From the NCBI GenBank assembly GCA_004211595.1, contig SEDO01000003.1, positions 62,001-126,000 of the forward strand: 64,000 nucleotides of DNA, read 5' to 3'. The position numbers and the translations under genes were made by a program. This document shows positions 17,402-25,844 of the stretch, piece by piece. Within the stretch, counting starts at the first letter, position 1. Each line of letters starts with the position of its first letter. Source of the stretch: Pedobacter sp. GTDB lineage: Bacteria; Bacteroidota; Bacteroidia; Sphingobacteriales; Sphingobacteriaceae. The notes under the pieces are model-generated. The model made no database searches, was not told the DNA's origin, and was given only the letters and a program-made list of their open reading frames with translations.

Positions 17402-19975
17402 ATGGCAAAAAATTTACTAATCGTAGAGTCTCCCGCAAAAGCAAAAACTATTGAAGGTTATTTAGGTAAAGATTTCCTAGTAAAATCTAGTTATGGGCAT
17501 ATTCGAGACCTAGTAAAAGGGGATATGGGAATAGATATAGAGGAGAATTTCAAACAAACGTATGAAGTCCCCGCCGAAAAAAAACAATTAGTTTCAGAAC
17601 TTAAAAAACTGGCTAAGTCTGCCGAAATGGTATGGCTTGCATCCGATGAAGACCGTGAAGGAGAAGCTATCTCCTGGCATTTATATGAAACCTTAGGTTT
17701 AAAAGCAGAAAAAACAAAAAGAATCGTATTTCATGAAATTACCAAGCCAGCTATTTTAAAAGCAATTGAAAATCCACGAAATATAGATTATAATTTAGTC
17801 CATGCTCAACATGCTAGAAGGGTTCTAGACAGATTAGTAGGCTTTGAATTATCACCCGTATTATGGAAAAAAGTAAAACCTTCTTTATCAGCAGGTAGAG
17901 TTCAATCTGTAGCGGTTCGCTTAATTGTAGATAGAGAAAGAGAAATTAATAATTTTATTTCAGAGGAATCATTTAAAATTACAGCTCAATTTTTAACAGA
18001 GAACGGTAAAGAAATAATTAAAGCAGAACTCCCAAAAAGATTTGATCAATATACAGAGGCGCTTGATTTTATCCAATCTTGTCAGGGGCCTACTTTTACC
18101 GTTAATAAATTAGAAGTTAAGCCCAGCAAAAGAAATCCTGCCGCTCCATTTACAACTTCTACTCTTCAACAAGAAGCCTCTAGAAAATTAGGTTTTTCTG
18201 TTTCTCGAACGATGCAAATAGCTCAAAGGCTGTATGAAAATGGAAAAATAACCTATATGCGTACAGACTCTGTTAGTTTATCGGAAACTGCTATGGCTGC
18301 TGCAGCTGCAGAAATCAAAAGTTCATATGGGCCTAACTACCATTTCGCAAGGGTATATAAAACAAAATCCGCTGGTGCACAAGAAGCCCACGAAGCTATT
18401 CGACCAACATATTTCGATCAACACAGTATTTCTGGAGATAATTCCGAAAAACGCCTATATGAATTAATCTGGAAGCGGGCAATTGCATCCCAAATGAGTG
18501 AAGCTATATTTGAAAGATCGACAGTTGAGATAGCCATTTCATCCCGTCCAGAGATTCTCCTAGCTGAAGGAGAAGTATTAAAATTTGACGGTTTCTTAAA
18601 AGTTTATTTAGAATCAACTGATGAGGATGATGAAGAAAAAACACAAGTTAATTTATTACCTAAACTCGCAGTCGGTCAAAAATTAATTTTAGAGGAGTTA
18701 TTAGCAACTGAAAAATTCAGTAAAGCATCCGCTAGATACACCGAAGCCTCCTTGGTTAAAAAATTAGAAGAATTAGGAATTGGAAGACCTTCAACTTACG
18801 CTCCAACTATTTCCACTATTCAAAATAGAGGTTATGTAGTAAAGGAAGATAGAGAAGGTAAAACAAGAAGCTTTAGACAAATAGTCCTTAAAAACTCAAA
18901 GCTACAAGAAATTCAAAATACCGAAATTTATGGAACTGAAAAGTCTAAACTATTTCCAACTGATATAGGTACGGTAGTAAATGACTTTCTTGTGGAGCAT
19001 TTTAAAGGCATTATTGATTTTAACTTTACCGCAAAAGTTGAAAAACAATTTGATGAAATAGCTCAAGGATTGCAAGAATGGACTAAAATGCTTCATGACT
19101 TCTATAATCCTTTTCATAAGGAAGTAGAAAATACACTTGAAAAAGCAGAGCGTGCTACAGGTGAACGATTACTTGGAATTGATCCTCAATCAGGTAAAAA
19201 CGTCTATGTAAAAGTCGGAAAGTTTGGCCCTATGGTACAAATTGGCGAAATGCAAGAATCTGATGAGGATGAGAAACCAAAATATGCAAGTGTACCCAAA
19301 ACCTTATCTATTGAAACCATTACTTTAGAAGAGGCTTTAGATCAATTTAAACTACCATTTCAATTATCAAATTATAAAGAAAAGGAAGTTACAGTTGGAT
19401 TAGGAAGATTCGGAGCTTATGTAAAATGGGGAGATTTATTTATATCTATACCTAAAAATGAAGATCCCTTAACAATTGATGATGCCAGAGCAAGTGAAAT
19501 AATTGATGAGAAAATTGCTACAGATGCTCCAGTAGCCACTTTCCAAGGGCTACCAGTAACTAAAGGAACAGGACGATTCGGGCCATTTATAAAATGGAAT
19601 AATCTATTTATCAATGTTCCAAAGGCCTATAATTTCGACCGTTTAACAGATAATGAAATACAAGAACTTATCGAAAAGAAAATAGAAAAAGAAAATAACC
19701 GTTTTATTCAGCAGTGGGATGAAGAGAAAATAGCCATTGAAAATGGCAGATGGGGACCCTTTATTCGCTTCGGTAAAGAAATGTTAAAAATGGGTTCAAA
19801 CCCCCAAACTAAATCAAAATATACACCTGAAGAGGCTTCCAAGTTAAGTTTAGAAGATGTTAAGAAAATGATTGTATCTCAGGTTCCAGATGCCTTTGAA
19901 CCTAAAAAGAAAAAAGTCAATACTAAAAAAGCGGCTCCTAAACCTGCTGCAAAGAAAGCAACTGGTAAAAAATAA
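17402..19975 (+). CDS. topA: DNA topoisomerase I
   Basis: 'LLIVESPAKAKTIEGYLGKDFLVKSSYGHIRDL', 'ITYMRTDSVSLSETA', Lys/Ala-rich C-tail. Confidence 0.97.
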   Translation: MAKNLLIVESPAKAKTIEGYLGKDFLVKSSYGHIRDLVKGDMGIDIEENFKQTYEVPAEKKQLVSELKKLAKSAEMVWLASDEDREGEAISWHLYETLGLKAEKTKRIVFHEITKPAILKAIENPRNIDYNLVHAQHARRVLDRLVGFELSPVLWKKVKPSLSAGRVQSVAVRLIVDREREINNFISEESFKITAQFLTENGKEIIKAELPKRFDQYTEALDFIQSCQGPTFTVNKLEVKPSKRNPAAPFTTSTLQQEASRKLGFSVSRTMQIAQRLYENGKITYMRTDSVSLSETAMAAAAAEIKSSYGPNYHFARVYKTKSAGAQEAHEAIRPTYFDQHSISGDNSEKRLYELIWKRAIASQMSEAIFERSTVEIAISSRPEILLAEGEVLKFDGFLKVYLESTDEDDEEKTQVNLLPKLAVGQKLILEELLATEKFSKASARYTEASLVKKLEELGIGRPSTYAPTISTIQNRGYVVKEDREGKTRSFRQIVLKNSKLQEIQNTEIYGTEKSKLFPTDIGTVVNDFLVEHFKGIIDFNFTAKVEKQFDEIAQGLQEWTKMLHDFYNPFHKEVENTLEKAERATGERLLGIDPQSGKNVYVKVGKFGPMVQIGEMQESDEDEKPKYASVPKTLSIETITLEEALDQFKLPFQLSNYKEKEVTVGLGRFGAYVKWGDLFISIPKNEDPLTIDDARASEIIDEKIATDAPVATFQGLPVTKGTGRFGPFIKWNNLFINVPKAYNFDRLTDNEIQELIEKKIEKENNRFIQQWDEEKIAIENGRWGPFIRFGKEMLKMGSNPQTKSKYTPEEASKLSLEDVKKMIVSQVPDAFEPKKKKVNTKKAAPKPAAKKATGKK

Positions 19976-20000
19976 TATTCCACCATAAAATTCACCTATT

Positions 20001-20405
20001 TTGAAAAAAGATATTCCTGTTAATTTAGTTCAAAACGTGGCTATAGCCATTGTACTTATAGATGAAGGTCCAGATTATAAAAACTGGAATGTTTATCTAT
20101 TAAATATGCGTAATGAAGAAATTAATACTGTCATTGTAAATGCAAAGGGATATGGGGAATATCAAGGAAAAGAAGTTAAAACCTCACTCTTAAGGCATTT
20201 TATTGGAGATATCCCTAGCAATTCATTCAAGGCATTAGAAGCTATTGACCCTCAAGTTTTTGGTTTAACAAATGAATATTGGGTAAGTTATTATATAGGA
20301 CCTGAAATCTATGATAAGAAATTTATTTTTTTGCCAGAAAGCATTGTAGAAGATAATCTGATTAAAATTCCCCTCATTAATAAGATGGGTATCATGATTA
20401 ATTGA
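20001..20405 (+). CDS. Uncharacterised conserved protein (TTG start)
   Basis: 134-aa ORF directly downstream of topA, plausible codon usage; no recognised domain. Confidence 0.65.
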   Translation: MKKDIPVNLVQNVAIAIVLIDEGPDYKNWNVYLLNMRNEEINTVIVNAKGYGEYQGKEVKTSLLRHFIGDIPSNSFKALEAIDPQVFGLTNEYWVSYYIGPEIYDKKFIFLPESIVEDNLIKIPLINKMGIMIN

Positions 20406-20427
20406 TTAAGCTTATATATCAACTTCT

Positions 20428-21147
20428 TTAAATATCTTCGACTCTCCGTTTAATCTTACGCTCTATATTACCATAAGTTATAAGGTATTGAGCAATCATG
20501 TAGGTAAACATAATAAAGAAGCCAGCAAAAGGAATTGCATTGACGAATTTATTATAGGCTAATATGGCATCCGAAATTACAAATAGTATCGCTCCCCCTA
20601 CAACCATTTTGTAACTCGCAGCATTTACTCTTCCAAATCTACAAACAGCAACTATACCCATAAGCGATATAGTAATAGCATAAAGGAGAACAGGGGAAAT
20701 TAGAGATATTTTAAGATTTGGAATCAACAAAAACATAAAGATTATTACAAAAAAGCTATACGCTATAATAGCATTCTTTCTGTGCCCTGGATGCACTGAT
20801 TTATTTAGTTTATAATCTATATAAAAGGCCCTTATATAAAAAATATGACCTATTAAAAAAGAAATTAAGCCGGCTAAAAAGAAATCGGGATACCTGTCCG
20901 TAAACATTAAAAATACATCGCCACACAAACCTGCCAATAATCCCAAGGCTATACTCTTTGAATACCGGCCTTTATATCCTGTATGGTACAACAACCAAAT
21001 TAATAAAGATAGGGTAATTAACGGTTTGGATATAAATTTTGCACCAGGAAATAAAAACATATCCGTTAATGTATCCGATTGCGACATTAATTGAACAGCA
21101 AATATTAAAAAGAATATAAAGTTAAAACCTGGATGTTTTTTAAACAT
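20428..21147 (-). CDS. Lysoplasmalogenase-like integral membrane protein (YhhN/TMEM86 family)
   Basis: 'KPLITLSLLIWLLY', 'SIALGLLAGLCGDVFLMF', 'FLIGHIFYIRAFY', 'VVGGAILFVISDAILAYNKF' pattern of YhhN family. Confidence 0.85.
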   Translation of the reverse strand: MFKKHPGFNFIFFLIFAVQLMSQSDTLTDMFLFPGAKFISKPLITLSLLIWLLYHTGYKGRYSKSIALGLLAGLCGDVFLMFTDRYPDFFLAGLISFLIGHIFYIRAFYIDYKLNKSVHPGHRKNAIIAYSFFVIIFMFLLIPNLKISLISPVLLYAITISLMGIVAVCRFGRVNAASYKMVVGGAILFVISDAILAYNKFVNAIPFAGFFIMFTYMIAQYLITYGNIERKIKRRVEDI

Positions 21148-21163
21148 ATTATTATTTGAGAAA

Positions 21164-22285
21164 TTAATTTTTAGCGAAATAAATATATAAAATTAAAACC
21201 AACATTAGCACTAAACGGAATATTTCTAGGGTTTTTCCCCATTTCTTTTGTTCCAAAAGCGCTCCTAAACACACTAAACTAAATATTATAAAGGTACTTA
21301 AACTTAATTTTTCCAAACTATCAAATTTTCTTACATTGAATAAAAAGAAACTTGTTCCAATCAATATAATAATAAACTGAAAAGCTATATAATACAATAT
21401 AGGACGTGAATACGCAGGGTCATATTTTCTATACACTTGTGGATTAATCTCTGTAGGATACTTTCTTCCACCTAATTCGACGGGATACCAGCCTGGAGGA
21501 CTAAAAAACATCTTGACTTTATTAAATCCCTTACTTCTTTTGGATACCTCCCACAAATCCACCCAATAATGGAAGTTTGCCCATAAGGGATTCCAACTTG
21601 ATAATGGTTTGGTTATACCATAATAAACTTCCTCTTCTTCTTTTTGGAATGTTCCGAAAAATATATCCCATATAATTAATGTACCCCCATGATTTTTATC
21701 GATGTATTTCGGATTCGAGCCATGGTGTACCCGATGATGGGAAGGCGTATTTATAATATATTCTAAAAATCCTATTTTTTTAATTAGTCTGGTATGAATC
21801 CAAAATTGATAAAGAGTATTAAAAGCTGAAAGTGTAATAAACATAAGGGGAGAGAAACCCAATATAGCTAATGGTAGATAAAATATCCAAGAAAACCAAC
21901 CTTGAAACCAGGATTGCCTTAAAGCAACTGTCAAATTATATTCTTCTGATTGATGATGGACAATATGCGCAGCCCATAAAGCATTTATTTGATGACTAAA
22001 TCGGTGAAACCAATAATAGAAAAAATCAACTCCTATAAATAAAATTAACCAAGTCCAAATAGTCTGAGGAAAATCAAATATCCTTAAATGATCATATAAA
22101 TATTGGTAACCAAAAAAAAGAGCTGATTTAAAGAACAATCCTACAATCTGAGATCCAATTCCTAAACTCAAATTATTTATGGAATCATTAAATCTATAAT
22201 AATTAACATTTTTTATAACCCCATAAATAAATTCAATACCAATTAGTATAAAAAAAACAGGAATAGCTAATACAATATAATCCAT
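21164..22285 (-). CDS. Fatty acid hydroxylase/sterol desaturase superfamily protein, alkylglycerol monooxygenase (AGMO)-like
   Basis: His boxes HRFSH, HIVHH, HHRVHH; 'WTWLILFIGVDFFYYWFHRFSHQINALWAAHIVHHQSEEYNLTVALRQS' and 'YQFWIHTRLIKKIGFLEYIINTPSHHRVHHGSNPKYIDKNHGGTLIIWDIFFGTF'. Confidence 0.88.
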   Translation of the reverse strand: MDYIVLAIPVFFILIGIEFIYGVIKNVNYYRFNDSINNLSLGIGSQIVGLFFKSALFFGYQYLYDHLRIFDFPQTIWTWLILFIGVDFFYYWFHRFSHQINALWAAHIVHHQSEEYNLTVALRQSWFQGWFSWIFYLPLAILGFSPLMFITLSAFNTLYQFWIHTRLIKKIGFLEYIINTPSHHRVHHGSNPKYIDKNHGGTLIIWDIFFGTFQKEEEEVYYGITKPLSSWNPLWANFHYWVDLWEVSKRSKGFNKVKMFFSPPGWYPVELGGRKYPTEINPQVYRKYDPAYSRPILYYIAFQFIIILIGTSFFLFNVRKFDSLEKLSLSTFIIFSLVCLGALLEQKKWGKTLEIFRLVLMLVLILYIYFAKN

Positions 22286-22298
22286 ATTAAAAATGAGT

Positions 22299-23069
22299 TT
22301 AACCCCTACCTGCCATTTTAATCATTCTATTTGATAAATCCCTTCCTAAAAAGTTATCAATAATAGCATGTACCATGTAGAGTATAGGTGTTAATAATAA
22401 AGCCACTACAAATTTATATGCATAACCCACTAAGCCTATGGCCGCTACCATTTCCCAAGTCCAATCATAGGCTGGATTTAAATAAAAAGCTATGAAAATT
22501 ACTACGAAACTATCTATAAATTGAGAAACTACCGTAGACCCGGTTGCCCGTAACCAAAGTCCTCTCTCCCCGGTAAATTTCTTAATCTTATGAAATACAA
22601 ACACATCAATCATTTGACTACATAAAAAAGCAATAACAGAGCCCACAATAATCCACATTCCTTGTCCAAATATTGCATTAAAGGCATTTTCCATATTTAA
22701 GGTTTCGCCATTAATTTGTTGGCTTATCCAAAAATCCGAAGGTTGTAAACGCATCGCAATACCGACCATGCAGAAAGCAAATGCAATTAAAATACAAGTT
22801 AATATGGAGAGAAAACGAACTTGTTTAATACCAAAATATTCATTAATTATATCTGTCATTATAAATATAATTGGCCATGTAATTACCCCAGCAGACATAT
22901 TGAACGAAAGATTTTCTACACCAAATAGATTGATATCAATTTTTTTTAAACTTAGAGATTCTTCTACGGAAAATATTTTAACTCCAATAAATTCAGATAA
23001 CACAGCATTAGCAACAAAAAATGTACTTAATACCAGTAATAATCTACTTTCCTTTGTTTTAAAAGTCAT
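22299..23069 (-). CDS. Queuosine precursor transporter family protein (YhhQ/COG1738)
   Basis: 'NAVLSEFIGVKIF', 'WPIIFIMTDIINEYFGIKQVR', 'GSVIAFLCSQMIDVFVFHKIKKFTGERGLWLRATGSTVVSQFIDSFVVIFIAFY'. Confidence 0.9.
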   Translation of the reverse strand: MTFKTKESRLLLVLSTFFVANAVLSEFIGVKIFSVEESLSLKKIDINLFGVENLSFNMSAGVITWPIIFIMTDIINEYFGIKQVRFLSILTCILIAFAFCMVGIAMRLQPSDFWISQQINGETLNMENAFNAIFGQGMWIIVGSVIAFLCSQMIDVFVFHKIKKFTGERGLWLRATGSTVVSQFIDSFVVIFIAFYLNPAYDWTWEMVAAIGLVGYAYKFVVALLLTPILYMVHAIIDNFLGRDLSNRMIKMAGRG

Positions 23070-23130
23070 ATAGCTAAATTAATATAATCCTTTGAAAATC
23101 TAGATTAAATTCCCAATTTTAAATAGTAAA

Positions 23131-23145
23131 AATGTACGTTACATT
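23131..23145. promoter_or_regulatory. Dyad AATGTA-CGT-TACATT between divergent COG1738 transporter and nitrilase genes
   Basis: Perfect 6-bp arms. Confidence 0.3.
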
Positions 23146-23217
23146 CTAAAATTAATATACAAAACTAATTTTTAATTGCTACCTTGTCTTTACGCCTATC
23201 CACAATAGCAATAAATT

Positions 23218-24024
23218 ATGGAGCAATTAGCCTATCTAAATATTCCCAATTTAAAAGTTACTGTATTTCAAGCATACTTGTTTTGGGAAAATATTGATAA
23301 AAATTTAAATAATATAACCTTAAGATTAAAATCAGGGGTTAAAGAAAAAACAGACCTCATCATTTTACCCGAAATGTTTAATACTGGTTTTACCATGAAT
23401 GTGATTCCGCTCGCTGAGAATATGGACGGAAAAACTATGAATTGGATGCATACCACGGCTAAATATTTCGATAGTGTCGTATGTGGAAGCTTAATAATAA
23501 AGGAGAAGGATAATTTTTTTAACAGATTAATTTGGATGCAACCAGATGGATCTTACGAATATTATGACAAACACCATTTATTTAAAATGGGAGAAGAAGA
23601 TAAATATTTTACACCTGGTCAAAAACAACTTATAGTAAATCTAAAAGGTTGGAAAATTAGATTAGGTATTTGTTATGATATAAGATTCCCTGTATGGTTG
23701 CGAAACGCTGAATCAGCATATGATATCATATTAATTGTGGCAAGTTGGCCTGATAAGCGAGCTAATCACTGGAGAACCTTAATTCAAGCTAGAGCGATTG
23801 AAAACCAGAGTTATGTAATTGGTGTCAATCGGGTCGGTCATGATGGTAATCAAGTTTATCATGGCGGTCATTCAATGTGTATTGACCCCCATGGAAATAC
23901 CGTGTATTATAAACCTGAAGATGAAGACCTTTATACCTTTAGTATAAATTATACAGAATTAGTAAAAATCAGAAGACAATTTCCTTTTCTACAGGACGCA
24001 GATACCTTTGAATTAAAAAATTAA
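23218..24024 (+). CDS. Carbon-nitrogen hydrolase, omega-amidase-like (YafV/nitrilase superfamily)
   Basis: E-K-C triad context: 'LIILPEMFNTGF', 'YDKHHLF', 'RLGICYDIRFPVWLRN'. Confidence 0.92.
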   Translation: MEQLAYLNIPNLKVTVFQAYLFWENIDKNLNNITLRLKSGVKEKTDLIILPEMFNTGFTMNVIPLAENMDGKTMNWMHTTAKYFDSVVCGSLIIKEKDNFFNRLIWMQPDGSYEYYDKHHLFKMGEEDKYFTPGQKQLIVNLKGWKIRLGICYDIRFPVWLRNAESAYDIILIVASWPDKRANHWRTLIQARAIENQSYVIGVNRVGHDGNQVYHGGHSMCIDPHGNTVYYKPEDEDLYTFSINYTELVKIRRQFPFLQDADTFELKN

Positions 24025-24026
24025 AT

Positions 24027-25079
24027 ATGTTTAACCGTCGTAAATTCATTAAGAAATCTGCCCTTACTGCTGGGCTTTTTTCTTTTTCAGGAAACCTAAG
24101 AGCTTTAACCCAAAATAATCCATCTATAATTCCACCTTCCCCTTCCCAAAATAACATGAAACCCATTGTAATTTCAACATGGGATTTTGGAGTTGCTGCC
24201 AATGCAGATGCTTGGAAAGTATTATCCACTAAGGGATCTTGCTTAGATGCGGTAGAAAAAGGTGTGATGGTAGCCGAAGCGGATGAAAAAAATAATTCAG
24301 TAGGCTATGGTGGTCTCCCTGATCGAGATGGGATAGTAACTTTAGATGCCTGTATTATGGATTCGGACGGTAATATAGGTGCTGTTTTAGCATTGGAAAA
24401 TATTAAACATGCTATTTGTGTTGCTCGCAAGGTTATGGAAAAAACACCACATGTCATGTTAGCAGGTAAAGGAGCCTATCAATTTGCATTAGAGCAAGGG
24501 TTTAAAACTGAAAATTTACTTACCCAAGAAAGTGAGAAAGCATGGAAAGAGTGGTTGAAGAATGCCAAATATAATCCTGTTATCAATAGTGAAAATAAAA
24601 ATTACCAAAATGCGGCACCCGAAAAGCTTCCTGGAAATCAATATAACCATGATACTATTGGTATGTTGGCTTTAGATGTGCATGGCAATATAGCAGGAGC
24701 TTGCACGACAAGTGGAATGGCTTTTAAGTTACATGGCCGAATTGGCGATAGTCCCATTATAGGCGCAGGATTATATATTGATAATGAAATTGGAGGTGCC
24801 ACATCTACAGGCGTGGGAGAAGAGGTGGTACGCAATGTTGGGTCTTTTTTAGTTGTAGAATTGATGCGACAAGGATATTCCCCCCAAGATGCATGTAAAG
24901 AAGCTGTCATGAGAATAATCCGCAAAAAACCACAAACTGCCAAAAATATCCAAGTAGGCTTTTTAGCATTAAATAAAAAAGGGGAATATGGTGCATATGC
25001 TATTCAAAAAGGATTTAGTTATGCGGTATGTAATGAAAATAAACAAGATTTGATCTTGCCCGGAAAAAGTTACTATTAA
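24027..25079 (+). CDS. N4-(beta-N-acetylglucosaminyl)-L-asparaginase (glycosylasparaginase), Tat-like signal
   Basis: Autoprocessing motif 'HDTIGMLALDVHGNIAGACTTSGMAFKLHGRIGDSPIIGAGLYIDNEIGGATSTGVGEE'; N-term 'MFNRRKFIKKSALTAGLFSFSG'. Confidence 0.93.
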   Translation: MFNRRKFIKKSALTAGLFSFSGNLRALTQNNPSIIPPSPSQNNMKPIVISTWDFGVAANADAWKVLSTKGSCLDAVEKGVMVAEADEKNNSVGYGGLPDRDGIVTLDACIMDSDGNIGAVLALENIKHAICVARKVMEKTPHVMLAGKGAYQFALEQGFKTENLLTQESEKAWKEWLKNAKYNPVINSENKNYQNAAPEKLPGNQYNHDTIGMLALDVHGNIAGACTTSGMAFKLHGRIGDSPIIGAGLYIDNEIGGATSTGVGEEVVRNVGSFLVVELMRQGYSPQDACKEAVMRIIRKKPQTAKNIQVGFLALNKKGEYGAYAIQKGFSYAVCNENKQDLILPGKSYY

Positions 25080-25099
25080 TCAATTTTTTAAGTTATTGT

Positions 25100-25843
25100 A
25101 TGTTGCCAAAGGATTTCGGAATTGAAGTTTGTGCCAACTCTTTTGCTTCGGCTGTAGCTGCTGAAAAAGGAGGTGCAATGAGAGTGGAACTTTGTGATAA
25201 TTTAGCAGAAGGGGGCACTACCCCCAGCTATGCACAAATTAAAATGTGTGTGGATCATTTACATATAGAAGTTTGGCCTATTTTAAGACCAAGAGGAGGC
25301 GATTTTCTTTATACAGCGGACGAGTTTGAAATAATGAAAATGGACTTAGAGGTATGTAAAAATCTAGGCTGTTCAGGCGTTGTTACAGGAATCCTAACTG
25401 CGGAAGGAACTGTAGATAAGGTACGTTGTGCTGAACTAATTAAATTGGCCTCTCCTATGCCTGTTGCCTTCCATAGAGCTTTTGATTTATGTAATAACCT
25501 ACAAGAGGCACTAGAGGATTTAATTGAATTAGGCTTTGTGAGGATATTAACCTCAGGTACAGCACCTACGGCCTTAGCTGGGGTAGATATCATAGCCGAT
25601 CTCATCAAAAAAAGCGAAAATAGAATATGTATTATGCCAGGAGCTGGAATAAATCCTGACAATATTAAACAAATTCAAAAATTAACGCATGCAAAGAACT
25701 TTCATAGTACAGCAAAAAGTAAAATTCCGAGCAAAATGAAATTTAAAAACCCCGTTGCTAAATTAGGTCAGCATTCAGAGGAATACGTGCATGAAGAAAG
25801 TTCTGCATTTGTCGTTAAACAATTAGTCGATCTTATAAAATAA
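25100..25843 (+). CDS. cutC: CutC family protein
   Basis: 'EVCANSFASAVAAEKGGAMRVELCDNLAEGGTTPSYAQIK', 'MPVAFHRAFDL', 'RILTSGTAPTAL', 'IMPGAGINPDNI'. Confidence 0.95.
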   Translation: MLPKDFGIEVCANSFASAVAAEKGGAMRVELCDNLAEGGTTPSYAQIKMCVDHLHIEVWPILRPRGGDFLYTADEFEIMKMDLEVCKNLGCSGVVTGILTAEGTVDKVRCAELIKLASPMPVAFHRAFDLCNNLQEALEDLIELGFVRILTSGTAPTALAGVDIIADLIKKSENRICIMPGAGINPDNIKQIQKLTHAKNFHSTAKSKIPSKMKFKNPVAKLGQHSEEYVHEESSAFVVKQLVDLIK

Positions 25844-25844
25844 A

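Noticed and set aside
23969-24229. 86-aa antisense ORF at nitrilase/glycosylasparaginase junction
   Set aside because: Shadow ORF; both overlapped sense genes are strongly supported
25309-25662. 117-aa ORF antisense to cutC
   Set aside because: Long only because of codon bias of the opposite strand
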